Shown: positions 37,392 to 46,096, numbered from the stretch's first letter. The stretch is DNA of 64,000 nt from Aliidiomarina quisquiliarum (GCF_023922585.1 NZ_JAMFTN010000020.1:179595-243594), one strand, 5' to 3'. Program-made: numbers and translations. The notes: generated by a model from the sequence alone, not told the origin.

Positions 37392-37799
37392 ATGCGTATT
37401 TGGGTTTTTGTCGTAACAATATGCTCGCTATTAATAATGCCTTTTATGGGTAGTAGCGGCGTATTGCAGAACGAAAGTAACCTAAGCCAGCCTAGCAATA
37501 GTAAGCACCATGCCAGTATGAAAGCCGAAACTGTAGTTTGTGAGCATATGGAAGGCCATAGCATTCAATCTGGAACAACTAATCTTGCTTTAGAGCATTG
37601 CTGCGATGAAGTTGAACAATGCAAAATTGAATGTTCTGTTGATTGTGAACATTGCCTAGTACTTGGTTTTGGAGGTGGTGCTGTTGCGCCATCTATACAA
37701 ATTGAAGTGCCTGCCAGAAGTTTCAGCCCCGCTTACTTTACACTTTCGTTGTACTCGCTCCTACTTGCAAAAGACTCCCCCCCTCCCGTTATCGCCTGA
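37392..37799 (+). CDS. Cys/His-rich secreted protein at the edge of the copper island, unknown family
   Basis: The 135-residue protein has an N-terminal hydrophobic segment (MRIWVFVVTICSLLIMPFMG) that is a signal peptide or anchor. The middle is rich in metal ligands: SKHHASMK, VVCEHMEGH, LEHCCDEVEQCKIECSVDCE and HC. A second hydrophobic stretch follows (FTLSLYSLLLA), and the tail DSPPPVIA resembles copper-associated small proteins (CopL or DUF2946 style). This is a resemblance, not an identification. It precedes a TonB receptor and the cop genes on the same strand, so a copper-binding role in the periplasm is likely. GGAG precedes ATG 37392. Confidence 0.6.
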   Translation: MRIWVFVVTICSLLIMPFMGSSGVLQNESNLSQPSNSKHHASMKAETVVCEHMEGHSIQSGTTNLALEHCCDEVEQCKIECSVDCEHCLVLGFGGGAVAPSIQIEVPARSFSPAYFTLSLYSLLLAKDSPPPVIA

Positions 37800-37870
37800 A
37801 AACATTCTTTAAGTTTGGTTACTCGCTACGGCGAATAACTACTTGCGATTGATTGTTCAGGAGTACACCC

Positions 37871-38074
37871 ATGTTTTTAAATCGTCGCCCAATGCAACTG
37901 TTTGCATTGCTGGCTCACACATTTGCTAGGAAAACTTACCTTGTAAATAAGGTTGAGCGTTTTCGGCTGCTTCCAATTGTTAACAATATTGCTGATTGGA
38001 AGCAGCCGAAAGCTGTTCAAGTGAAGATTTATTTTCTGAAAAAATTAAATATTTCGTTCATATACAACTTTTAA
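37871..38074 (+). CDS. Doubtful short reading frame in the leader of the TonB receptor
   Basis: ATG 37871 has CAGGAG at good spacing and opens a 67-codon frame (MFLNRRPMQLFALLAHTFAR onward) that shows no family. A 51-base inverted repeat lies in its middle and forces complementary codons, which argues against a real protein. It could be a leader peptide or a decayed PepSY-type gene start. Kept only because of the strong ribosome site. Confidence 0.25.
   Translation: MFLNRRPMQLFALLAHTFARKTYLVNKVERFRLLPIVNNIADWKQPKAVQVKIYFLKKLNISFIYNF
37961..38011. repeat. 17-bp perfect inverted repeat (large hairpin) before the TonB receptor
   Basis: The arms TTTCGGCTGCTTCCAAT (37961-37977) and ATTGGAAGCAGCCGAAA (37995-38011) are perfectly complementary and flank a 17-base loop containing TTGTTAACAA. 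No T-tract follows on either strand, so it is not a standard terminator. It lies 287 bases before the receptor gene. Possible roles are an RNA leader structure, a protein-binding palindrome or a miniature element. Confidence 0.7.
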
Positions 38075-38298
38075 CCGTGGAGGTTCATGAGTTATTGAAT
38101 ATGCATTGACTTAGCCATGTAGAGCGAAATGACTGTATATACAAGTTGGTTTTTCAACCATGCTTGCGAGCCTTTATTAAATAAAAACCAGATAAAACAA
38201 CAGGTTGCTACGGAAAGCGAAGTTGCATATACAACGCTGTGTTGCTATTGGTTGTAGTGCATTAGGTAACAATAATAAGGCTTAGGCCGGGGGAAATT

Positions 38299-40998
38299 AT
38301 GAAAAAGCATAAATTATCTATACTTGCGCTTGCCGTAACCTTCGCACCAGGTATCACTTACGCTCAAGTAAATGATGCTGCGACGGAAGCTCAACAAAAA
38401 CCAGTAGAAAGAATAGCGGTGACAGGCTCGAGAGTATTACGGGCAGAAGCAGAAAGTGCTGCCCCTATTCAAGTTCTCACCGCAGAAGATATTGAACTGT
38501 CTGGCGTAACCTCTATGGAAATGCTGCTGCAGAAAATGTCTGTTTCAGCAGGTTTTGGTGGTAGCCAAGGGAATGCGTATTGGGTGGGTGGTGGTTATGG
38601 TACCACTCAAGTAAATCTTAGAGGGCTTGGGGTGAACCGTACCTTGGTATTACTAAACGGTCGCCGGGTGGTAAATGGGGGTACTGGGGCTAACGCTGCA
38701 GTGGACCTTAATACTATCCCAGTAAATATCATTGAACGGGTTGAAGTACTTAAAGACGGGGCTTCAGCTATTTATGGTGCTGATGCTGTGGCGGGTGTAG
38801 TGAATATTATCACTCGTAAGAACTTTGAAGGCTTTATGGTTGACGGCCGTTTCGCTAGTACTGACAAAAGTGATGGCGAAGAAACTTCTTTTAATGTGAT
38901 GTTGGGTACAACGTCGGATCGTGGCCGCTTAACGTCGAGCCTTAGCTATCGCACTACTGAAGCAATTAATATGGGTGACAGAGCCGATTGTGCACTTGCA
39001 GAAGTTACCCCAGGCGAACTTAGTTGTGTAGGGAGCGCATCGACCCCTGGTGGCCGTGCGGTGATTACTTCAGGCCCTGAAACAGGTAACCAAATTAACT
39101 TTAACCAAGTTGTTGGTGGCCCTGCTAAAGGCTATGAAGCCTATAACCCAGACGTACACAACGTTGATAACTTTCCCATGCTAAATGCTATGAGCCCAGT
39201 AACAACACTAGGTTTTTCGAGCTTTGGTGATTATCGTTTAAGTGAAGAAACGTACGTTTTTGCTGAGGTGTTGTATAACAGTAGGAAGTCTAACCAAATA
39301 GCTACGCCTGGTACGTTGCGTAATATTGATTACGCGGCGGATCATCCAGATAACCCTGTAGGTGAAGACATTCGAATTTTACAGCGACGCCTAGAAGAAG
39401 GTGGTGCCCGTTTGTTTAGCCAAAACGTAAATACATTCCGAGTTGTAACTGGCTTCGACGGCCTTTATGACGACAACTGGGCATGGAGTGTGTCATATAA
39501 CTTTGGTCGAACTACGGGTAATGATATGGCCGATAATGTTGTGAACCTAGAGCGATTAGGAAAGGCCATTGACCCTGACGTATGCGGTGTAGGTATACCA
39601 TGCGCCGACCTACTGGGTTATGGCAACATTTCACAAGAGGCACTGGACTATATTTTATTTAAAAACACCAGTTACGGCGGTAATGAGCAGCGTTCATTTA
39701 CTGCAAACGTTGCAGGTGACTTATTTCAAACGCGAAATGGCGCTATACCAGTAGCCTTTGGGGTAGAGCACAGAAAAGAAAGAGGTTGGAACGAACCCGA
39801 CTCTTCTATAGTTGCCGGTGTGATGAATACAAACCGCAAAGAGCCATTACGCGGCCAGTATACGGTTTCCGAAGCATATGTAGAAACATCTATACCACTG
39901 TTAGCCGATAAAACGTTTGTTGATTATCTCGCTGTTGACTTTGCTTACCGCTATTCTGACTACGATACCTTTGGTAGCGCAGGAAACTATAAAGCAGGGT
40001 TGCACTGGACTATTAACGACAATTTAAAGCTGCGTGCGACAAAGTCGACAGCATTCCGTGTACCAAATATTCCTGAACTATTTGGCGGTATGGACGAAGG
40101 GAACTTGAGAACGTCTGACCCATGCTCTGGCTGGGATCAAAGTGGTGCCGATCCTACCATTGCTGCAAACTGTCAAGCCGATGGCCTGCCTGCAGGCTAT
40201 ACACAAACTGGCTCAACAGTGTTAACACGTACAGGTGGTAACCCAGATCTTGGCCCTGAAGACGCAGACACTTTTACTGCCGGTTTAGTGTGGAATGTGC
40301 AGTTTATTGAAGGGCTGCAAGTAACCATCGATTACTTTGATATTAAAATTGAAAACGCGATTCGTGGTGTTTCTGGCTCTACGAAATTAGCTGCCTGTTA
40401 TGGCTCTGAAAATATGTCTCACCCGTTCTGTAGTGACGCTACTTATACCCGAGACCCATTAACAGGAGCGGTAAACTTCTTGTCTGCACAGCCAGACAAC
40501 GTAGCTACCGAAACCGTTTCAGGGGTAGATGCCTCGGTTTTCTATAACACGCAGCTGTTTGGTTTAAATGCTCGATTTAATGTCAATATGACTTATCTAG
40601 ATGAATATACTTTAGCTGCATTTGCTGGCGCAGATCCTATTCGTTACGCAGGTAAAATTACTGGTGGTAATGGTAGCTTTACTCGCTTACGTTCAGACGC
40701 CTCAGCAACCTTTAGTTCAGACCAGTGGCAGCTACATTACGGCGTTCGTATGATTGGCTCTGCGAATGACATTAATGCTGACCCGGGTGACATTGGTGCG
40801 CATGTTGATCATGTGTTTTACCACAATGTACAAGGCAGCTGGTTTGTAGATAAGAACTGGACAGTAAGTGCGGGTGTAAACAACTTACTCGATAAAAAGG
40901 CGCCGTTTATTCAAAGTTGGACTGATGCAAATACGGATACCATGACATACGACTTGATGGGACGCCAGTTGTATATAAAAGCTCGTTACCAGTTCTAA
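38299..40998 (+). CDS. TonB-dependent receptor, first gene of a receptor/PepSY/reductase operon
   Basis: The 899-residue receptor has a signal peptide (to about ITYAQ), a TonB-box-like VERIAVTGSRVLR, a plug with TQVNLRGLGVNRTLVLLNGR and RVEVLKDGASAIYGADAVAG, and a barrel ending LYIKARYQF. The barrel contains several Cys residues (for example RADCALAEV, ELSCVGS, DVCGVGIPCADLL, DPCSGWD and AACYGSE), more than usual, which may form disulfides or bind metal. Two membrane PepSY proteins follow at once, a usual pattern for ferric or cupric chelate uptake with reduction at the inner membrane. No Fur box is visible upstream. The island context suggests copper or a copper-responsive substrate. Confidence 0.85.
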   Translation: MKKHKLSILALAVTFAPGITYAQVNDAATEAQQKPVERIAVTGSRVLRAEAESAAPIQVLTAEDIELSGVTSMEMLLQKMSVSAGFGGSQGNAYWVGGGYGTTQVNLRGLGVNRTLVLLNGRRVVNGGTGANAAVDLNTIPVNIIERVEVLKDGASAIYGADAVAGVVNIITRKNFEGFMVDGRFASTDKSDGEETSFNVMLGTTSDRGRLTSSLSYRTTEAINMGDRADCALAEVTPGELSCVGSASTPGGRAVITSGPETGNQINFNQVVGGPAKGYEAYNPDVHNVDNFPMLNAMSPVTTLGFSSFGDYRLSEETYVFAEVLYNSRKSNQIATPGTLRNIDYAADHPDNPVGEDIRILQRRLEEGGARLFSQNVNTFRVVTGFDGLYDDNWAWSVSYNFGRTTGNDMADNVVNLERLGKAIDPDVCGVGIPCADLLGYGNISQEALDYILFKNTSYGGNEQRSFTANVAGDLFQTRNGAIPVAFGVEHRKERGWNEPDSSIVAGVMNTNRKEPLRGQYTVSEAYVETSIPLLADKTFVDYLAVDFAYRYSDYDTFGSAGNYKAGLHWTINDNLKLRATKSTAFRVPNIPELFGGMDEGNLRTSDPCSGWDQSGADPTIAANCQADGLPAGYTQTGSTVLTRTGGNPDLGPEDADTFTAGLVWNVQFIEGLQVTIDYFDIKIENAIRGVSGSTKLAACYGSENMSHPFCSDATYTRDPLTGAVNFLSAQPDNVATETVSGVDASVFYNTQLFGLNARFNVNMTYLDEYTLAAFAGADPIRYAGKITGGNGSFTRLRSDASATFSSDQWQLHYGVRMIGSANDINADPGDIGAHVDHVFYHNVQGSWFVDKNWTVSAGVNNLLDKKAPFIQSWTDANTDTMTYDLMGRQLYIKARYQF

Positions 40999-41050
40999 TG
41001 TAGCGTGCGATGGGGGGTAACCCCATCGCACCCTCTTGAGGGGAAAGACT

Positions 41051-41767
41051 ATGCGGTTACAGTCTTCAGGGTTTCGTACCTGGCACCGTTGGCTTGGATT
41101 ATTTGTTGGTATTCAAATGGTTCTGTGGGTTATTTCAGGATCGTATATGGTTTTTATTAAGTTACCGTTTATTCATGGTGTGCACTTAACCCAAGAAGCC
41201 GATATACCACTAAACAAGACGGTACAGCTGAATCGTCTTGAAGAAATTATAGCGCGCTACCCAACTGCGCATGATGTTCAGTTTGTTCACCGTTACATTG
41301 GCGGTAGCTACCATGAATTTGCTCAAGTACACGAAGCAGGAAATAAATTTCTGCTGAAATTAAATGACTTGTCTGTAGTGGAGCTAAACACCGATGATAT
41401 AAGTGGCCTTGCCGAGCGCTACTATAAAAAGGGCGTGCCCAACATTGCAAAGGTTGAGCTGTTAACAACCGAAGCACCGTCTGAGCTAAACCCTGCTCAC
41501 TTACCTATTTGGCGTGTGGATTTCGACGACTTTGCCGACACAACGTTATATTTACATAGAAATACAGGCGAAATGACGGTACGTAGACATGACTTTTGGC
41601 GCGGTTTCGACTTTATGTGGATGCTACACATAATGGATTATGAAGAGCGTACAAATATCACTACCTGGTGGTTGAGAGCCTTTATTATCGCTACGTTCGG
41701 CTTCATATTTACTGGGGTTATTCTAGTTATTCAAACCTTACGTTCATCTAAGAGGAAGCCATTATGA
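41051..41767 (+). CDS. PepSY-associated transmembrane protein
   Basis: The 238-residue protein has an N-terminal helix (HRWLGLFVGIQMVLWVISGSYM) with the PepSY_TM style 'HRWLGL', a periplasmic region of about 150 residues that contains the PepSY fold (WRVDFDDFADTTLYLHRNTG), the pattern FMWMLHIMDYEER, and a C-terminal helix (AFIIATFGFIFTGVILVIQT). Such proteins sit next to siderophore or metal receptors and may assist ferric/cupric reduction with haem or partner flavoproteins. ATG 41051 is preceded by GAGGGGAAAG. Its stop overlaps the next start by 4 nt, showing coupling. Confidence 0.8.
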   Translation: MRLQSSGFRTWHRWLGLFVGIQMVLWVISGSYMVFIKLPFIHGVHLTQEADIPLNKTVQLNRLEEIIARYPTAHDVQFVHRYIGGSYHEFAQVHEAGNKFLLKLNDLSVVELNTDDISGLAERYYKKGVPNIAKVELLTTEAPSELNPAHLPIWRVDFDDFADTTLYLHRNTGEMTVRRHDFWRGFDFMWMLHIMDYEERTNITTWWLRAFIIATFGFIFTGVILVIQTLRSSKRKPL

Positions 41768-43542
41768 GATTTTTAAAATGGCTACACCGTTGGACTAGCC
41801 TAATTATTGTTTTGCAGGTACTACTTTGGACCATAAGTGGCTTATATTTTGCCATTGTGGGCAACGCAGATATGAGCGGCAAACAGTACCGCAAAGACTC
41901 GGTAGAAGTTGCACTAAGTACGACACAATTTAATATTTCCAACTTGGATCTGAATGTAGAAAATATAACCAAAGTACGCTCCCATGTGGTGGTTGGCTTG
42001 CCGCAAGTTGAAGTACACCATGGCGAAGGCGTGAGTTATTTTGATGGGCGCACAGGCCAAACCTGGCATACAAACTCAGATCTAGCTGAAGCGATAGCGA
42101 ACGCAAGCTATATAGGGCCTGGTGAAGTAACAGAAATTACTGCTATTACAGCAAGTGGAGAGCTGCATGGTTGGGAAGGCCAAGGCTACCGAATTAACTA
42201 TAACGATGATCTCAACACGCGAGTTTATGTAGATAGTACTTCGGGCAGTGTTTTAGAACACCGTAACACCCCTTGGCTGCTCGGCGACTGGATGTTTAAG
42301 TTGCACTATATGGACTATTCCGGTGGTAGAAACTTTAATCACATGCTGATTATTGTAGCTGCCGCAGTAAGCTTGTGGTTTGCGCTCTCCGGTTTGATTT
42401 TGTTACTAAACTTGCTGTTCACTGGGCAAATGCGAGTTAGTTTCCGTAAAGTACCTTTTGAAGCCATTGCGGGTACTGAGCGCAAACAAATAAGTGCGCA
42501 TGGACACAAAACTATTCTACAAACATTACAGCAACACAACATACTGGTCGCCAGTGGTTGCGGCGGTGGTGGTACTTGTGGTCTTTGTACTGTTAAAGCG
42601 ACACAAGACGCACCCATTACCACAGCAGAAAAAAGCTTACTAACCGCTGAGCAACTTGCCGAAGGCTGTCGCCTAGCGTGCCAACACCAGGTGAGTCAGC
42701 TTGCTTCCATTGAAGTTGAAAAGCTTTGTGTTAGTAAGTACCAACTTAAGTTGGTTGGCTCGAAATTCCTAACGCCTATGCTGAAAGAGCTTCGGTTTAA
42801 GGTTGAAGGCGAAGGGATTGAATTCAAAGCAGGCCAGTACATGCAGTTTTTAGTTCCTAAAGCTAAAACAAGCACACGGCCTCATGACGTTCCAGAAGCA
42901 TTTTCAACCGAATGGGCAAACATAAATCAGGCAACATTCAGCCACGGCCATGTTCGCCGTAATTACTCTATGGCGACAATAGCTGGTTTGTCGCAGGAGC
43001 TCGTATTTACCGTTCGATATCAGCCGCCGACCAATGGGCATAAGCATCCAGGAGCTGGCTCGTCATATATGTGCAATATGAAAGTTGGTGAACAGATTGT
43101 TGCTGAAGGCCCTTACGGTGACTTTAATCGTAATCACGGGCCTGAACGAACGTTGTTCTTCATTGGTGGTGGTGCTGGAATGGCCCCATTAAGAGCCTTA
43201 ATACAAGAAGAGCTGAATGAAGAAAGCCCACGCCAAATTGAGTTCTACTATGGCGCGAGAAATAAACAAGAAATTGTTTATGCTGAAGAGTTTGAAGCAT
43301 TAAATAGCAAAGGGGTAGTTAACTTTGTGCCAGTGCTTTCAGACAAAAAAGAGTCATGTGACTGGCAAGGTAAAGAAGGCTTTGTGCATGAAGCTGTTCT
43401 TTCCTACCTGTCTGGCAAAGACCTAGAGTCGTACGATTTTTACGTGTGTGGACCTCCTAGAATGTTAGCAGCTGCACTGCAGATGTTAGAAGAATTAGGG
43501 GTTGAACCTTCACGTATTCGTTATGATGACTTTGGGATCTAG
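41764..43542 (+). CDS. PepSY membrane domain fused to a 2Fe-2S ferredoxin/FAD/NAD(P)H reductase
   Basis: The 592-residue fusion has an N-terminal PepSY_TM module (residues 1-215; FLKWLHRWTSLIIVLQVLLW, a periplasmic PepSY part, and FNHMLIIVAAAVSLWFALSG). A plant-type ferredoxin domain follows (about 235-320) with cluster ligands in SGCGGGGTCGLC and a fourth Cys in EGCRLACQHQ. The last part is a ferredoxin-NADP reductase like that of NqrF: FAD motif RRNYSMATIAG, NAD motif FFIGGGAGMAPLRALI and C-terminal FYVCGPPRMLAAAL. Electrons would pass from NAD(P)H via FAD and 2Fe-2S across the membrane, so the protein is a candidate ferric/cupric reductase. A good terminator follows. Confidence 0.85.
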   Translation: MRFLKWLHRWTSLIIVLQVLLWTISGLYFAIVGNADMSGKQYRKDSVEVALSTTQFNISNLDLNVENITKVRSHVVVGLPQVEVHHGEGVSYFDGRTGQTWHTNSDLAEAIANASYIGPGEVTEITAITASGELHGWEGQGYRINYNDDLNTRVYVDSTSGSVLEHRNTPWLLGDWMFKLHYMDYSGGRNFNHMLIIVAAAVSLWFALSGLILLLNLLFTGQMRVSFRKVPFEAIAGTERKQISAHGHKTILQTLQQHNILVASGCGGGGTCGLCTVKATQDAPITTAEKSLLTAEQLAEGCRLACQHQVSQLASIEVEKLCVSKYQLKLVGSKFLTPMLKELRFKVEGEGIEFKAGQYMQFLVPKAKTSTRPHDVPEAFSTEWANINQATFSHGHVRRNYSMATIAGLSQELVFTVRYQPPTNGHKHPGAGSSYMCNMKVGEQIVAEGPYGDFNRNHGPERTLFFIGGGAGMAPLRALIQEELNEESPRQIEFYYGARNKQEIVYAEEFEALNSKGVVNFVPVLSDKKESCDWQGKEGFVHEAVLSYLSGKDLESYDFYVCGPPRMLAAALQMLEELGVEPSRIRYDDFGI

Positions 43543-43589
43543 TTAAGCAGCGTTCTTTTCCAGGAAGGGAATGAGTAACGTTATTTTTG

Positions 43590-43631
43590 CCTCTCTAGTA
43601 ACTGTAAGGTTGTTAGAGAGGTCTTTTTTAT
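43590..43631 (+). terminator. Intrinsic terminator of the receptor/reductase operon
   Basis: An 8-bp stem (CCTCTCTA at 43590-43597 with TAGAGAGG at 43614-43621) is followed by TCTTTTTTATT on the plus strand. It lies 47 nt after the reductase stop and before the convergent kinase gene. Confidence 0.82.
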
Positions 43632-43657
43632 TAGTAGAGTATTCATTTACAATCGGC

Positions 43658-44992
43658 TTAAACGGGTATTTCAATGAGAACTTTTAGCCCACCTGTGGAG
43701 CCCGTTAAAAATGAAACGTGGCCGTTATACTGGGCAACAATATCGCAAACTATAGCAAGGCCAAGACCGTGCCCTGGAATTTGTTCATCCAGCCGCCAAC
43801 CTCTTTGACCTAAGTGCATAACTTCAGCGTCTGCAACTCCTGCACCGTCATCCGTAATAATAATTTGGGCCATACTTTTCGACTGTTGCAACGTTAACTC
43901 AACGCAGCCAGCGGACCATTTTCCTGCATTATCGAGTATATTCCCTAGTATTTCATTTAAGTCGTGCTCTTCTATTGGCCAACGTGAGTTTTCGGTAAGT
44001 TCGGTCGACAATTCAAACGTTTTGTCTTGATAAAGCCGTCCGAGCATCCATAACAACTCACGGGCTTGTTTTACCGGATTGGCGCTTTTTCCAATTTGCG
44101 GGCCGGCAAACCGGCTGCGTCGCATTTCTGCTTCTAATTGTTTATCGAGATCGGCAAGCCGTGAAGCCATTTCAAGTCGAAGGTCATTATTTATCGGGCG
44201 GCTGGTGTCTTCGAGAATTTGCCTAAGGGCCGCTATAGGAGTTTTTACACTGTGAGACAAATTAGCCAGCGCTTCCCGAGAGCGTTCTAAGCGTTGGTCG
44301 AGTGAGTCAAGCAGTTGATTCAGTTGTTGAACCAGCGGTTTAAACTCTTCCGGTGTTTGAGTAGTAATGCGAGAAATTTCACCGCTTTGAAGCCCTTTAA
44401 GCGATGCTTTGAGCGAGGCAACAGGGCGCATGGATAAATTAATACCTACCCAAGTTACCGCCACGAGCAAAAATATAAGTAACAGTGAAACCACAGCAGT
44501 CCAAGTGTGCAAGTTCGCTTGGCTACTTTGTAGTGCTCGCATATCTTCAGCAACGATAACAGAGATAGGAATTTCATTGATAAAGAATGACTTTCGGTAG
44601 ACAAGTAAATCCGACGGCGCGTCTTCTAACTGTGCATTATTGACCCAAATAAAGCCTTCTTTTTCGGCCTTCAAAAGAGGACTTAACAGTGGGCGCCAAG
44701 GCTCCGGAGAAATAACTGTTTGCTCAGGCGACTGCAGTGCAAAAGCGTGATGAAAAACTTTTTCAAAATAATCGCCAGTTTCTAGCATGTCTATCTTTCC
44801 ATCTGCTTGGCGAATATGGTGTGCTAAAAACTCCACTTCTTCTTGCAGCCGGCTTTCTACAAATTCTCGAGACATTTTTTCTAACAGTTGCCCGTGTATA
44901 AGCCACGCGATAGTCATCATGACAATACCTGCGGGTAATAACAGGATAAGCAAAGTACCTTTTACAGAGGTTGGTTTTTTAAACAGTGTCAT
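43658..44992 (-). CDS. Sensor histidine kinase of the copper-island two-component system
   Basis: The 444-residue kinase has a first helix (GTLLILLLPAGIVMMTIAWL), a periplasmic sensor of about 140 residues, a second helix (VVSLLLIFLLVAVTWVGINL), HAMP, HisKA with the phospho-His in REALANLSHSVKTPIAAL, and HATPase with NEILGNILDNAGKW, ITDDGAGV and PGHGLGLAIVCDI. It is of the PhoQ/QseC-like class. ATG 44992 overlaps the end of the response-regulator gene by 14 nt, so translation is coupled. Location between two copper-related operons suggests that it senses copper or envelope stress caused by it; the ligand is not evident. Confidence 0.87.
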   Translation of the reverse strand: MTLFKKPTSVKGTLLILLLPAGIVMMTIAWLIHGQLLEKMSREFVESRLQEEVEFLAHHIRQADGKIDMLETGDYFEKVFHHAFALQSPEQTVISPEPWRPLLSPLLKAEKEGFIWVNNAQLEDAPSDLLVYRKSFFINEIPISVIVAEDMRALQSSQANLHTWTAVVSLLLIFLLVAVTWVGINLSMRPVASLKASLKGLQSGEISRITTQTPEEFKPLVQQLNQLLDSLDQRLERSREALANLSHSVKTPIAALRQILEDTSRPINNDLRLEMASRLADLDKQLEAEMRRSRFAGPQIGKSANPVKQARELLWMLGRLYQDKTFELSTELTENSRWPIEEHDLNEILGNILDNAGKWSAGCVELTLQQSKSMAQIIITDDGAGVADAEVMHLGQRGWRLDEQIPGHGLGLAIVCDIVAQYNGHVSFLTGSTGGLKVLIEIPV

Positions 44993-45644
44993 CGAATAGG
45001 TATCCCTGGCCTCGGCGAGTGGCAATTGTTTCTGCGCCAACAAGCTTTCTTAACCGTCGAATATACGCCTCAATTACATTTTCATTGGGACTTTCGCTCA
45101 AATTATAGAGCTGCTCAATAAGTTGCTCTTTAGAAAAAATTTGGCCGGGCCGACTCATCAGGCAGCGCAGCAGCCGGAATTCAGTGCCTGTTAGGCTGTG
45201 CTCAGTATCACCTTCAATTTTAAGGCACTGGCGGTTTTCATCGAGTTCAAAACGGCCTACTTTTACACCAGAGTAAACGCGCCCTTCACTTCTACGAACT
45301 ATGGCATTTAGTCGAGCAATGAGCTCTTCGGTTTGAAATGGCTTTGCTAAGTAATCGTCAGCGCCGGCCTTAAGACCATTTACCTTGTCTTGCCAGTCGC
45401 CCCTGGCGGTGAGAATTAATACCGGCAGAGTTACTTTATTTGAGCGCCATTGCTTAAGAATATCGAGCCCATTGCCGTCTGGAAGACCAAGATCGAGCAC
45501 ACAGGCTTTGTAGTCTTCCTGACCACCCAAAACCATGGCCTCACGAGCTGAGTGGGTTATGTCGACACTAAAACCTGATTTTTCTAGTTGATTAGCAAGC
45601 CCTTCAGCAAGCAACCGGTCGTCTTCTACCAACAGTAACCTCAT
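44979..45644 (-). CDS. OmpR/PhoP-family response regulator of the copper island
   Basis: The 221-residue regulator starts MRLLLVEDDRLLAEGLANQL. The phospho-Asp is in KACVLDLGLPDGNG and the Lys in ADDYLAKPFQTEEL. The C-terminal winged helix reads LTGTEFRLLRCLMSRPGQIF and ENVIEAYIRRLRKLVG. ATG 45644 was chosen because AAAGGG lies upstream and the REC domain starts there, although the frame is open for 20 more codons. It is divergent from the cop operon, with a direct-repeat operator candidate between them, and is of the QseB/PmrA/PhoP class rather than classical CusR. Confidence 0.88.
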   Translation of the reverse strand: MRLLLVEDDRLLAEGLANQLEKSGFSVDITHSAREAMVLGGQEDYKACVLDLGLPDGNGLDILKQWRSNKVTLPVLILTARGDWQDKVNGLKAGADDYLAKPFQTEELIARLNAIVRRSEGRVYSGVKVGRFELDENRQCLKIEGDTEHSLTGTEFRLLRCLMSRPGQIFSKEQLIEQLYNLSESPNENVIEAYIRRLRKLVGAETIATRRGQGYLFDDTV

Positions 45645-45733
45645 ATTATGCCCTTTAGTATTGGCCCGAATAGGTGAACTAGTTTGAGTTAATTCGTTTA
45701 ACACAGCAAATAAATTGGCATTGATTATACATT

Positions 45734-45752
45734 TTCAGCTTCGATTCAGCTT
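45734..45752. promoter_or_regulatory. Direct-repeat operator candidate between the regulator and the cop operon
   Basis: TTCAGCTT occurs at 45734-45741 and again at 45745-45752, an exact 11-bp period. OmpR/PhoP-family dimers bind tandem half sites with 10-11 bp spacing. The repeat lies 90 bases upstream of the regulator start and 117 bases before the first cop gene, so it could serve both directions. Confidence 0.55.
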
Positions 45753-45868
45753 GGGGTGTTGTTATAGGGGTAGTAAAAAGGCAGGAGGACTATTTGCTAC
45801 TGCTTTAAAAGTGAACATTATTCCTCACAGCCGTACAGGCGGAGGTTTGTAAAGTCGGAGGCAACACC

Positions 45869-46096
45869 ATGATGAACGAAAATATGTTTGGTCACACGAT
45901 GTGGGCAGGGCACTGGTTATGGATGTTAGCTATTGCCATTGCATTGGTTATACCCACTTGGCGAATTTGTCAGCGTACCGGTTACCCCGGTTGGTTAGGG
46001 ATTTTTGTTTTAGTTCCAATGGTAAATTTGGTCTTGCTGTATTTTATTGCTTTTTCAGATTGGCCTACGGATAAAAAAGGAGCACGTAATGAGTGA
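45869..46096 (+). CDS. Small membrane protein at the head of the cop operon
   Basis: The 75-residue protein has a His/Met-rich start ([14 protein letters not shown]), a helix ([16 protein letters not shown]), the turn [14 protein letters not shown] that resembles DUF805/DUF5684-type small membrane proteins, and a second helix ([14 protein letters not shown]). The Met/His/Trp start next to the membrane might bind Cu(I), but this is conjecture. GGAGG precedes ATG 45869. It overlaps the copper ATPase start by 8 nt. Confidence 0.65.
   Translation: MMNENMFGHTMWAGHWLWMLAIAIALVIPTWRICQRTGYPGWLGIFVLVPMVNLVLLYFIAFSDWPTDKKGARNE

Noticed and set aside
38075..38298. Fur box or CueR-type promoter before the TonB receptor
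   Set aside because: No GATAATGATTATC-like palindrome and no MerR-type promoter with 19-bp spacer and dyad could be found by eye.
43658..45644. The two-component system as CusRS
   Set aside because: The regulator and kinase look like the QseBC/PhoPQ class, and the intergenic region has a direct repeat instead of the CusR palindrome, so the cusRS names were not used.
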